Assembly: GCA_965227935.1 (NCBI GenBank) | Contig: CBDDGS010000055.1 | Coordinates: 806,001-870,000, forward strand | Direction of reading: 5' to 3' | Length of the DNA: 64,000 nt | DNA from: JAWPMT01 sp965227935 | GTDB taxonomy: Bacteria > Bacteroidota > Bacteroidia > Cytophagales > Cyclobacteriaceae | Part shown: piece by piece, positions 1 through 8,455 of the stretch | How the letters are laid out: the number at the start of each line of letters is the position of its first letter | Numbering within the stretch: position 1 is the first letter of the stretch | Translations under genes and position numbers: made by a program | Notes under the pieces: generated by a model | Database searches by the model: none | Told to the model about the DNA's origin: nothing | Seen by the model: only the letters and a program-made list of their open reading frames with translations

Positions 1-719
1 TCAAGGTCATTTATGAAGAGGAGCAGGTAGATGGCAATCCGGTAGCGATCAATTCAATCAAAGGCGCCTATTTCGAGCATTTCGACAAGAAGTACTATGC
101 CGTCAACTACAGTAAGAATGAATTGGGGGACTATTTTGATGAAGAAGGCAACAGTTTGCGAAAGACCTTCCTCCGTGCACCTCTCAATTATTCTCGGATA
201 AGCTCACGGTACACTCCCAAGCGATTTCATCCCGTACTTAAAAGATACAAAGCCCATCTGGGTACTGACTATGCAGCTCGTCCCGGCACACCTGTGCGCA
301 CAGTGGGCGATGGTGTGATTTTGGAAGCGAGGTATGGCAAGTACAACGGCAACTTTGTGAAGGTCAAGCATAACAGCAACTACACAACCCAGTACCTTCA
401 TTTGTCAAAAATTGCCAAGGGCATACGTGCCGGAATGCAGGTGAAGCAGGGGCAGACCATTGGATATGTGGGTAGTACTGGTCTGGCAACAGGCCCTCAC
501 CTATGCTTTCGCTTCTGGAAGAACGGAAGACAGGTGGATGCCTTGAAGGTTGACTTGCCTCCGAGCAAGCCGATCGATGCATCTGAACTACTGGATTTTT
601 TGCACACGAAGAATATTGTTGTTGACCAGCTGGAAAGAATAGAGTGGCACCCCCAGCAAAGAGACGCCATCCTGGCAAGTGTAGCGCAGGGAGCGGCAGT
701 GGGTGCAAGCAGCAAGTAG
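1..719 (+). CDS. M23 family metallopeptidase, 5' end cut by the window edge
   Basis: Predicted periplasmic zinc endopeptidase acting on peptidoglycan cross-links. The reading frame is open from base 3, so the true start lies to the left. The visible part is about 238 residues and contains most of the LytM-type domain. The first Zn motif HxxxD is seen in AHLGTDYAA, followed by YLHLSKIA with the catalytic-type His, then GPHLCFRFWKNG. In the classical family this last motif is HxH, with the second His binding zinc; here that position is Cys. I recall similar GPHVCYRF motifs in Bacteroidota M23 proteins, so this looks like a family variant, not a mutation. The text before the domain (EEEQVDGNPV, YFDEEGNSLRK) matches the usual Bacteroidota M23 architecture with an N-terminal region. 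The next gene is 49 bp downstream. Confidence 0.9.
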   Translation, partial: KVIYEEEQVDGNPVAINSIKGAYFEHFDKKYYAVNYSKNELGDYFDEEGNSLRKTFLRAPLNYSRISSRYTPKRFHPVLKRYKAHLGTDYAARPGTPVRTVGDGVILEARYGKYNGNFVKVKHNSNYTTQYLHLSKIAKGIRAGMQVKQGQTIGYVGSTGLATGPHLCFRFWKNGRQVDALKVDLPPSKPIDASELLDFLHTKNIVVDQLERIEWHPQQRDAILASVAQGAAVGASSK

Positions 720-768
720 GGGCCCAATGACCCCTTGCATGATGATGTAAGGTTTATTTTACATTGTA

Positions 769-1464
769 ATGATGAGAAGACTACTTTCCATAGCCGTCCT
801 ATTGACGGCGTTCATCGCTAGCAGTGACCCTCTTCTGGCCCAAGGGCAGTACGTGAAGGTCTCGGGTCATCTTTACAGCGCTGCGGATAGCACGCCTGCG
901 GTGGCGAATATCCGGTATGAACAACTACCCCATCGCGGACATAGCGGAGACTTCTACAGCACCCGAGAAGGCGCATTCGAATTCTGGCTGGCGGTGGAAA
1001 CGGACTACTACATCCGTCTCCAGGGGGATGGGTGGACTGAAGATTTTGACACCTTATCGGTCGTGGGTGCTGGTGAATCCGGCGAGATGATCGTTGACTA
1101 TTACATCCTTCCGGTTGAGGAAGAGAATTTCACACTACATGATTTGATATTTGGCCGAGGCAGTGATGTGATTCGGGAGACATCTTATGAGGAGCTCAAT
1201 GACTTTGTTCGGTGGCTGAAAGACCGACCCACTACCGTAGTTCAGTTGGAGGGGCACACCGACATCGCGGGAAATCCTGATGCGAACATGAGGCTATCTG
1301 AGGCCAGGGTGACGGCCGTCAAGGAGTACCTAAGAAAAAAGGGTATAGACCAAGATCGAGTGAAGACGAAAGCTTTTGGAGGCACCCACCCCCTTTCGGA
1401 GGAGCGCACGCCGGAGGCAGTTGCCGCTAACCGACGGGTGGAGGTGAGAGTGATCGCTCGATAA
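769..1464 (+). CDS. OmpA family protein, exported
   Basis: This 231-residue protein has a signal peptide ending near LLAQGQ (about residue 26). A beta-rich region follows at about 28-120, then an OmpA C-terminal peptidoglycan-binding domain at about 130-231. The domain shows LEGHTDIAG, the N-x-x-LSEAR helix and the closing NRRVEVRV. It probably sits in the periplasm or outer membrane and clamps the envelope to peptidoglycan. I do not recognise the N-terminal half; it could be a carboxypeptidase-regulatory-like fold. Translation can start at either of two adjacent ATGs (769 or 772). It lies 13 bp before another OmpA-domain gene, so the two are probably co-transcribed. Confidence 0.85.
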   Translation: MMRRLLSIAVLLTAFIASSDPLLAQGQYVKVSGHLYSAADSTPAVANIRYEQLPHRGHSGDFYSTREGAFEFWLAVETDYYIRLQGDGWTEDFDTLSVVGAGESGEMIVDYYILPVEEENFTLHDLIFGRGSDVIRETSYEELNDFVRWLKDRPTTVVQLEGHTDIAGNPDANMRLSEARVTAVKEYLRKKGIDQDRVKTKAFGGTHPLSEERTPEAVAANRRVEVRVIAR

Positions 1465-1477
1465 AGACCAATGAGTA

Positions 1478-3625
1478 ATGGCTAGAGTTCTATTTTTCAT
1501 CATTTCAATTGCATGCGCCTCGACAGTATTGGGCCAGGGTACTGTCATTTGGGCGGCTGAGGTGTTGGATGTATCGTCAGAATACGGTCCTCTGGAATAC
1601 TCGGCCCTGCAGGCGCTACACAAACCTAACGTACTTCCGGGTGGCGGGCAGAACCCCAATTCGTGGCGGCCTAAGAAGTCTGACAAATCAGAGTATATCA
1701 TTGTCGAATTTGACACCCCCATCGTAGCCAAGCAGGTAGCTATTGCCGAATCGGAAAATCCAGGGGCGGTGACTGCCGTTTATGCGTACGATCAAGACTA
1801 CAACGACTATTTGCTGTTCGAGCTTACGCCTACCGTCCTACCTATTGAATCGAGGCTTCTCAATTTGTTTTTTGAGGAAACATCCTACAAAATCAAAGCG
1901 CTGCGTATTGAGCTAAGTGGGGACCAGGTTCCAGGACACAATGCCCTGGATGCCATAGGTATTTCCGCATCGAATATCCCCATAAGCGTGCTTATTCAGG
2001 TCGCAAAGAGCGTCAATCCTGAAATTCCTGCTACACGCCTCAGTGCCAATGTGAATAGCGCCTATACGGAACACGGACCCATCATCTCACCGGACGGAAA
2101 GCGACTGTATTTCAGCCGGCAATATCACCCGGAGAACACAGGGGGCGCTGGGGATCCCGAGGACATTTGGGTATCTACGCTTGATGAAAGCACTGGGGAA
2201 TGGCAGCCGGCCACCAACCTGGGGTCGCCTCTCAACACCAAGGGACCAAATTTTATCAGCTCCATCACGGTCGTGGATGGCAAAGAGGTATTGGTGCTAG
2301 GGAATAGATATGGCCGCAACGGCCGAATGTTTATGGGCACTTCCACGTCTACCTACGACAATGGTGTGTACTCAGATCCACTGCCACTCGAGATTGAAAA
2401 TGACTACAACTACGACCGAAAAGCTGACTTCTTTCTAGCCGCCGAAGGCGAAATCCTGCTCATTTCATCGGAAAGGGAAGAGACCTACGGCCAGCGGGAC
2501 CTCTATGTGTCCTTCAAGAGTGGAGAAATATGGAGCGAACCACGCAACCTGGGGGGTGATATCAATACGATCGCCATGGAGACAGCGCCATTCCTTGCCG
2601 GGGATGCCGACGTACTTTATTTTTCCTCCGCCGGCCATACAGGCTACGGAGCTTCAGACATCTATGTATCAAGGAGATTGGACGGTTCCTGGACCAACTG
2701 GTCTCCTCCGGAGAATCTCGGAGGCGCAGTAAACACCAGCTTTGATGATGAATACTTCAGTATTCCATCTGCGGGTAAGAATCTATTCTTTGCTCGCAGT
2801 GACGTCAATGAGAACATGGACATCTTCACGTTTCGGGCGGAGGATTTTCTTGTTTCACAAGACAACCCCCTATTCGCTACGGTGGCGCATCTACTTGAGG
2901 AAGAGCCAGCGATTGCGGCCGTCGTGGAAGACGGTCGTCCGCCTAGCGCCCTATCGCAGGATGGTGAAGAAGCTGTGCCACCCTCTGAGGAAGCACCCAG
3001 GGTAGTCGTTATCCTTGGCACGATCAGGGATGCCAGTAGCAATAAGATCCTCGACAGTACCTCCGTGAATATTGAGAGACTTCCAGATGGCATTCTCCTG
3101 GGTGAAATCGAAGGTGGGGAGAAAGGTGAGTTTGCCTTTGCGCTCATGCCCGGTGCGAAATACTCCGTGGTCGCTGAGAAGGACGGTTTCCTGGCGCAAA
3201 GTGAAATCGTGGACCTTGATCTTGAGCAGGAAATCGACTCTTTGCGCATCAGCCTTCTACTCCAGCCAATCGAAAAGGGACGGGTCATTACTATGCGCAA
3301 CATATTTTTTGATTTCGACACCGCGGATTTCAGGACGAGTGCTTACGTGGAAATGCACCGCATCATTGAGTTTCTCACCAATGGTGATATCCAGCGGATC
3401 GAGGTCTCTGGTCACACCGATAGCGTGGGTGTGGAAGATTACAATCAGGAGCTGTCTGAACGACGGGCTACTATGGTAGCTAACTATTTCGTCTCGAAGG
3501 GTGTATCTGCTGATCGCATAACAGTCATAGGTCATGGGGAGTCCGCACCTGTTGCTTCCAATGCCACGAAAGAGGGACGTCAGCAGAACCGCAGAGTGGA
3601 ATTCAGAATTCTCGAGGTAAACTGA
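1478..3625 (+). CDS. PD40 beta-propeller / OmpA-domain protein
   Basis: This 715-residue exported protein has a signal peptide ending at about VLGQ (residue 20). Apparent order: a discoidin-like or galactose-binding-like region at about 21-165 (SEYIIVEFDTPIVAKQVAI, a late LDAIGIS); PD40-type propeller blades at about 190-450 (SPDGKRLYFSR, DIWVS, DLYVS, DIYVSR repeated); a carboxypeptidase-regulatory-like domain at about 500-590; and an OmpA C-terminal domain at about 600-715 (VSGHTDSVG, NRRVEFRI). The architecture resembles the type IX secretion accessory PorE but has no TPR segment at the N-terminus, so I do not use that name. It may bind peptidoglycan through OmpA and a surface ligand through the N-terminus (inference). 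Confidence 0.8.
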   Translation: MARVLFFIISIACASTVLGQGTVIWAAEVLDVSSEYGPLEYSALQALHKPNVLPGGGQNPNSWRPKKSDKSEYIIVEFDTPIVAKQVAIAESENPGAVTAVYAYDQDYNDYLLFELTPTVLPIESRLLNLFFEETSYKIKALRIELSGDQVPGHNALDAIGISASNIPISVLIQVAKSVNPEIPATRLSANVNSAYTEHGPIISPDGKRLYFSRQYHPENTGGAGDPEDIWVSTLDESTGEWQPATNLGSPLNTKGPNFISSITVVDGKEVLVLGNRYGRNGRMFMGTSTSTYDNGVYSDPLPLEIENDYNYDRKADFFLAAEGEILLISSEREETYGQRDLYVSFKSGEIWSEPRNLGGDINTIAMETAPFLAGDADVLYFSSAGHTGYGASDIYVSRRLDGSWTNWSPPENLGGAVNTSFDDEYFSIPSAGKNLFFARSDVNENMDIFTFRAEDFLVSQDNPLFATVAHLLEEEPAIAAVVEDGRPPSALSQDGEEAVPPSEEAPRVVVILGTIRDASSNKILDSTSVNIERLPDGILLGEIEGGEKGEFAFALMPGAKYSVVAEKDGFLAQSEIVDLDLEQEIDSLRISLLLQPIEKGRVITMRNIFFDFDTADFRTSAYVEMHRIIEFLTNGDIQRIEVSGHTDSVGVEDYNQELSERRATMVANYFVSKGVSADRITVIGHGESAPVASNATKEGRQQNRRVEFRILEVN

Positions 3626-3656
3626 TTTTGCTTGCCAGAGTGGCCCCAAATGACCG

Positions 3657-4343
3657 TTACTTGCTACCGTAGACGGACAAAATCTGTTGTGGAGTTCGGC
3701 TCAATAGATCGCTGAGGGCGAACGTCCGATCGCAGGGATATTGCTGCAAAGCAAGTGCCGCATAAGCCCTCGCCGCACCAATTTCTTCTGTGTCCAAGTG
3801 CTTTACTGACTGGTTGAAATAGTACAGTCCGATGGCTTGATCCGCCTCGATCGTCTCATAGATATTTTTGTTAGGTAGCACCTCTTTCTGTCGTTTATAG
3901 AATGCTATGGTTGCGGCAATGTCGCGGTTGCCCCTGATGACACCATAAGGGTCTGTGGAGTCAAAGAGGAAGTCTTCCTTGCCTGTATGTACTGCCAACA
4001 GCACATGGTGATTAAACTCGTGGATGGTGGTTTCGAGCCCTAGAGCGCGAAGTAGGTTGTCGAATAGCAGCGTTCCGGTTACACAGTCATAGGTTTCTCC
4101 AAGTAGGGTGCTGGCGTATGTACTACTCAACTGATGATTGACGAGATAATTTCGCTTGACTTCGAAGAAGAGTTTTGTGAGTTTTTTCCGTACTGGGATC
4201 TTGCTGGCTTGTAGCTCATTTACCAGCACTTCAAGTTCCTGCGGCAGCTTGGTGTCCTCCTCAAAGAATGGATATTGGGCATTGGAGAAGTGGGTGAAAA
4301 CCAAAACAGAGCACACAAGAAATAATCCCTTCAACATCGGCAA
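3657..4343 (-). CDS. Transglutaminase-like exported protein
   Basis: This 228-residue protein has a signal peptide (LFLVCSVLVFTHFSNAQ). A possible Cys-His-Asp triad of the transglutaminase-like cysteine-protease fold is visible: Cys in GETYDCVTGTLLF, His in NHHVLLAVH, and Asp in LFDSTDPYG. A helical C-terminal part (about 150-228, with a DTEEIGAARAYAALALQQY segment) looks like a single TPR. The substrate is unknown. Enzymes of this fold can be peptidases, amidases or non-catalytic, and the family cannot be settled by eye. It is convergent with the upstream OmpA gene and stands alone. Confidence 0.65.
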   Translation of the reverse strand: MPMLKGLFLVCSVLVFTHFSNAQYPFFEEDTKLPQELEVLVNELQASKIPVRKKLTKLFFEVKRNYLVNHQLSSTYASTLLGETYDCVTGTLLFDNLLRALGLETTIHEFNHHVLLAVHTGKEDFLFDSTDPYGVIRGNRDIAATIAFYKRQKEVLPNKNIYETIEADQAIGLYYFNQSVKHLDTEEIGAARAYAALALQQYPCDRTFALSDLLSRTPQQILSVYGSK

Positions 4344-4601
4344 TTCAAGCTTTAGATTTTATGAGTTAGCTAACTATATTATCATTTATAGTCAGATTTC
4401 AGGAATGAAATGGTGTGAACAGGGGATTTGGGCGTATCAACCTGAATGGAAGCTACATTGAGGTATTTCATCCTTTGGAGCTCATAATCGATGGTTTTTG
4501 GTACTTCTTCTCTTGATGAGGCCCCAAGGGGCAAAAACCACGTGGCAGATTGCCGATTCTTCCGCTGTGGTGCCTATTTTCGTTTAAGATTCAATTAAGC
4601 T

Positions 4602-4994
4602 ATGAAAGGCAAAGTCATCAGCATCTTGGTACTGCTTGCATTGGTAGGCTGTACTTCTGAGGTCGAAAAGGACCAGACTTTCTTAGGCAAATGGGACGCG
4701 CAATGGCGAACGCTTCCAGAGTCGTTTCCAGGAATGGAAGACATGGATTTCACTATGTCCGGTGTTATTGCCTTCTCTCCCGATAGTGTTGCGATCACTG
4801 CCTACGGCTATGAGGGATGCATATTCAGTGAGGATACGCTCCGACATGCACTAGGCTGGAGGACGGCAAACGATTCTTTGCACCTTCTCAATGAAAAGGA
4901 CGTGTACGGGATGTCCTATAAGGTGTTGTCTCGGTCCGAGAGCAAGATCGAGTTACAGTTGATGGAAGACATCTTCCTTACACTCACGAAATGA
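4602..4994 (+). CDS. Small hypothetical lipoprotein
   Basis: This 130-residue protein has a clear lipobox (LALVGC, Cys at about 16), so it should be a lipid-anchored envelope protein. The mature part has the pattern of a small beta-sandwich or lipocalin-like 'lipoprotein with a WDAQW start' (FLGKWDAQW, then alternating strands). I recognise no family. It stands alone: 258 bp without a gene lie upstream and 147 bp downstream. A TATTTTCG element at about 4574-4581, close to the Bacteroidota TAnnTTTG -7 box, is a weak promoter candidate. Confidence 0.6.
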   Translation: MKGKVISILVLLALVGCTSEVEKDQTFLGKWDAQWRTLPESFPGMEDMDFTMSGVIAFSPDSVAITAYGYEGCIFSEDTLRHALGWRTANDSLHLLNEKDVYGMSYKVLSRSESKIELQLMEDIFLTLTK

Positions 4995-5141
4995 GAAAGT
5001 TACCCTTTGATTAAATACGATTTCCAAATTCGGCAGTGCTGCTATTTTCAGTACCTTGGTTGAGGTATTTGCCACTATACAGTGTATTACTGCGTTATTA
5101 GGTAGGAGCCTGCATCTTAGAACCGTCAAAACAATATCAGC

Positions 5142-7886
5142 ATGAAACGCGTACTCATCATTTTCTCAATAGTCATCGGCTTAGTACTGCTGACGATGGC
5201 AGCCATTCCCTTCTTTTTTAAGGACGACATCCAACAAGCGCTTGACAAGGAACTGGGACGTAGTCTCAATGCCCGCGTTTTTTATGATAGTGACCAATTC
5301 GGGCTATCGCTCTTCAAGCAATTCCCTAACCTCTCGGTTGCTATGGGTGACTTTGGAGTAGTTGGTGTGGAGGAGTTCTCGGCAGATACACTTGTGTCTG
5401 TAGGTTCCTTTGAGGTCACGGTCGATTTGATGTCAGCGATTTCTGGTGAGCAGATCGTCATCAGAAAGATCCTTTTGGATCAACCCCGATTCAATGTCAT
5501 CGTCCTTGAGGACGGCAAGGCCAATTATGATATCGCCAAAAGCACCGCCGAAACCGAAGCGCCCGCGGAAGAGGCCCCAACTGATACTACCGCCTCTGAT
5601 CTGAATATTGCCATCTCAAGCTGGGAAATTAGCGACGGCTTCCTTGTGTATGATGATCGCGCAGGACAGACCAAAGTGCTTCTTGGTGAAATTGATCATA
5701 CAGGATCCGGAGACTTTTCGCTGGAAGTATTTGACCTCGTTACAAATACCGAGATCAAAGACATTACCGCCTTGTACGAGGGTGTGGCCTATCTATCGAG
5801 AAAGGACTTTTCAGCAGATCTCACGCTGAACATGGATTTGGGTCAGATGCTGTTCACCTTCAAAGACAATCGACTCGCACTGAATGATTTCGGCTTTGGG
5901 TTCGACGGTTTTGTGAGCATGCCCGGAGACAACATCGAAATGGACATCAGTTTTGAGGGTCAGGATATCGATTTGAAGAGCATCCTGTCCTTGATTCCCG
6001 GGGCCTATCAGGAGTACCTCGCAGGCATTACTGCCGGAGGCCAGATTGGCTTTTCGGGGATTGTCAAAGGTGTTTATAATGAATTCACAATGCCACAGGT
6101 GCAGGCCAACCTCTCTGTCAATGAGGGCTCTATCCAGTACACCGAGTATCCCGTCCCCATCGACCAGTTGACAATTGATGCTGGCTTCGATTATCCATCA
6201 GCTGATCTATCGGAATTTGTATTTCAGGTGCGTGATTTTTCAATGTTGGTGGATGGTGAGCAGGTAAGCGCGAAGCTGAAGCTAGAGGACCTTGAGGACT
6301 ATTTCTGGGACTTTAGTATGGATGGCAATCTGGATTTGGAGAAGATCACCAAGATCGTCCCGGTGGAGGGAATGGACCTCAGGGGGAAGATTAATACGAC
6401 ACTCACCAGCAGTGGCCGGATGTCAGCATTGGAAGCGGAGAGATACTCCGAGCTTCCGACGACAGGTTCCATGGCCATTTCAGATTTTTTGTACTCGTCA
6501 CCTGATCTACCTCAAGGTTTTGGCATCGCCTCCAGCGAAATGAGCTTTGACCCCTCGTCTATTAGCCTAAAAAGTTTCCAGGGAAATGCCGGCTTGACCG
6601 ATCTCAACCTGAGTGGTGAGATTCGCAACTACATGGATTTTGCTTTGACGGAAACAGGCGTGCTGCAGGCAAAATTTGACTTCAAGTCGAAGATGGTAAA
6701 CCTGGACGAATGGATGGTGGTGGAGGACACCGTAGAGACAGCAGCAGTGGAGGAAAGTCCAGTAGAGGCGACAGAAGATTCCGTTTCCACGGAAATGGCT
6801 CGCATCCCCACCAATATAGATTTTGTGCTTTCATCGAGCATCGAGGAGATGGTCTATGACAACCTGAACATCAAAGATTTCAATGGCCTTGTGACCATCA
6901 GAAACGGAGCTTTACTTATCGAACGGGCAGATTTTGGATTACTTGATGGCCAGTTTGAAATCTTCGGCAGCTACGAAACCATGCCTGAAGATCCGATCTA
7001 TAGCTTCGACCTCATCGTAAAGGGTATGTCTATCTCTGAGGCGTACAAGGCCTTCGCTATGGTCGAGCGGCTTGCACCCTTTGCTGAGAAAATGCAGGGT
7101 CGTTTCTCTTCAGAGTTCCAGATAGGAGGCACGCTCATGCCCGATATGTCGCCCAACTACAATGATATGCGTGGCTTGGGATTGCTCAATGTCGCTAACG
7201 CTTCGTTGCAGAATGTCAAGCTACTCAGCATCGCATCAGGCTTCAAGAACGGTCTCAATGCTTTTGGGGACAATGACGGGAGTGTTACTCTGGAGGATGT
7301 CCTGATGCAGGTAGAAATCGATGAAGGCAGAGTCAAGGTGAAACCCTTCCAAATCAATCTCGGAGGCTACGCCACACAGATAGAAGGAAGCAATGGTGTA
7401 ATGGGGGACCTGGACTACAGCATGACCGTTCTAAATGTGAAGACTGGTGCCGCTGGTCAGGCGATCAACAGTCTCGTGTCTTCTACGCTTGGTGTCAGCG
7501 GCGCAGTAGCGTCTAATGTCGATATTGCGATGGGCCTTGGGGGTACGTTCATCGATCCTAAAGTACAGTTCCGCAGCTTGTCGGCATCAGAGGGGCAGCA
7601 GCCTGCCGTGAGCACCGCGGCGGTGAAAGCGCAAGCAGAGGCTGAATTGGAAAAAGCCAAGCAGGAAGCCATGGCAGAGGCGGAAAAGCGCAAAGCGGAG
7701 GCCGAAAGGCTGGCAGAGGAGCAAAGAGCAGCCGCCGAGCAGAAGCTCGCCGAAGAAAAGGCCGCAGCAGAAAAGAGGCTTGAGGACGAGAAAAAGGCGG
7801 CCGAGGAAGCCCTGAAAAATGAAGTCAAGGATGTAACTGACAAAATCAAGCTACCTTTCGGCAAAAAGAAAAAGAAGAATAACTAA
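5142..7886 (+). CDS. AsmA-like protein with charged coiled-coil tail
   Basis: This 914-residue protein has one N-terminal membrane segment (VLIIFSIVIGLVLLTMAAIPFFF) followed by an AsmA-type start (DIQQALDKELGRSLNARVFY). A very long periplasmic beta-rich body at about 50-820 contains repeated strands of the kind forming lipid-transfer bridges in AsmA/TamB/Vps13-like proteins. Ala/Glu-rich low-complexity linkers occur at about 130-150 and 525-550. The last 90 residues are an Ala/Glu/Lys-rich coiled coil ending in a lysine cluster (FGKKKKKNN), which is unusual for AsmA. Known members help move phospholipid between membranes or help outer-membrane assembly. A lipid-bridge role here is inference from family. 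The RidA-like lipoprotein starts 6 bp after its stop, so they share a transcript. Confidence 0.8.
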   Translation: MKRVLIIFSIVIGLVLLTMAAIPFFFKDDIQQALDKELGRSLNARVFYDSDQFGLSLFKQFPNLSVAMGDFGVVGVEEFSADTLVSVGSFEVTVDLMSAISGEQIVIRKILLDQPRFNVIVLEDGKANYDIAKSTAETEAPAEEAPTDTTASDLNIAISSWEISDGFLVYDDRAGQTKVLLGEIDHTGSGDFSLEVFDLVTNTEIKDITALYEGVAYLSRKDFSADLTLNMDLGQMLFTFKDNRLALNDFGFGFDGFVSMPGDNIEMDISFEGQDIDLKSILSLIPGAYQEYLAGITAGGQIGFSGIVKGVYNEFTMPQVQANLSVNEGSIQYTEYPVPIDQLTIDAGFDYPSADLSEFVFQVRDFSMLVDGEQVSAKLKLEDLEDYFWDFSMDGNLDLEKITKIVPVEGMDLRGKINTTLTSSGRMSALEAERYSELPTTGSMAISDFLYSSPDLPQGFGIASSEMSFDPSSISLKSFQGNAGLTDLNLSGEIRNYMDFALTETGVLQAKFDFKSKMVNLDEWMVVEDTVETAAVEESPVEATEDSVSTEMARIPTNIDFVLSSSIEEMVYDNLNIKDFNGLVTIRNGALLIERADFGLLDGQFEIFGSYETMPEDPIYSFDLIVKGMSISEAYKAFAMVERLAPFAEKMQGRFSSEFQIGGTLMPDMSPNYNDMRGLGLLNVANASLQNVKLLSIASGFKNGLNAFGDNDGSVTLEDVLMQVEIDEGRVKVKPFQINLGGYATQIEGSNGVMGDLDYSMTVLNVKTGAAGQAINSLVSSTLGVSGAVASNVDIAMGLGGTFIDPKVQFRSLSASEGQQPAVSTAAVKAQAEAELEKAKQEAMAEAEKRKAEAERLAEEQRAAAEQKLAEEKAAAEKRLEDEKKAAEEALKNEVKDVTDKIKLPFGKKKKKNN

Positions 7887-7892
7887 CCTGAT

Positions 7893-8453
7893 ATGAAGCA
7901 CATCAGTCTTTTCCTGACAGCAGCCGTCCTATTGCTGAGCTCTTGTACTGTCACCGTCAATAATGATGATGGGGACGAGGCACTCTATGCCTATGATGTC
8001 GAAGAGCGGATCACTGATCTCGGCATCGAGCTCACGGAACCGTCCAAGCCTGTGGCCAACTATGTAAATGCGGTCCGGACGGGCAATCTTGTATTCATGG
8101 CCGGGAAAGGCCCTTCCAGGCCTGAGGGAGGGTACATCACTGGGAAGGTAGGTCGGGACCTAACGATTGACGAGGGGTATGAAGCCGCGCGGCTTGCGGC
8201 CATCACGCAGTTGTCAGCATTGAAGGCAGAGATCGGAGATCTCAACAATGTCGTGCGTGTCGTGAAGGTGCTCGGGATGGTTAATTGCGATTCTACTTTT
8301 GCTAATCAGCCAGAGGTGGTCAATGGATTTTCTGACTTGATCGTGGAGGTCTTTGGCGAACGTGGCAAGCATGCTCGTGCTGCAGTTGGGATGGGATCCT
8401 TACCTCGGAATATCGCTGTGGAAGTCGAGATGATTGTCGAAGTGAAGGACTAG
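7893..8453 (+). CDS. Lipid-anchored RidA/YjgF family protein
   Basis: This 186-residue protein has a lipobox (LLSSC, Cys at about 18). A RidA-like domain spans about 45-186, starting PVANYVNAVRTGNLVFMAG and continuing with GKVGRDLTIDEGYEAARL, RVVKVLGMVN, FANQPEVVNG and ARAAVGMGSLPRNIAVEVE. The Arg that contacts substrate carboxylate in RidA corresponds to the Arg of HARAAVG and is kept. Classical RidA is a cytosolic 2-aminoacrylate (enamine/imine) deaminase of about 130 residues. This subfamily (longer loop, GKVG motif) is less well defined, and the lipoprotein signal would place it in the envelope, where its substrate is unknown. It is coupled to the AsmA-like gene and convergent with the XRE gene (stops 2 bp apart). 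Confidence 0.8.
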   Translation: MKHISLFLTAAVLLLSSCTVTVNNDDGDEALYAYDVEERITDLGIELTEPSKPVANYVNAVRTGNLVFMAGKGPSRPEGGYITGKVGRDLTIDEGYEAARLAAITQLSALKAEIGDLNNVVRVVKVLGMVNCDSTFANQPEVVNGFSDLIVEVFGERGKHARAAVGMGSLPRNIAVEVEMIVEVKD

Positions 8454-8455
8454 CT

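Noticed and set aside
2662..3321. Open minus-strand frame of 219 codons
   Set aside because: Antisense to the PD40/OmpA gene; Ser/Arg-rich translation typical of a shadow frame.
1478..3625. Naming the PD40/OmpA protein PorE
   Set aside because: No TPR region at the N-terminus and no other type IX secretion gene in the window.
4521..4532. GCCCCAAGGGGC followed by AAAAA as a terminator
   Set aside because: Two-nt loop is too tight, and on neither strand is it well placed for a gene end.
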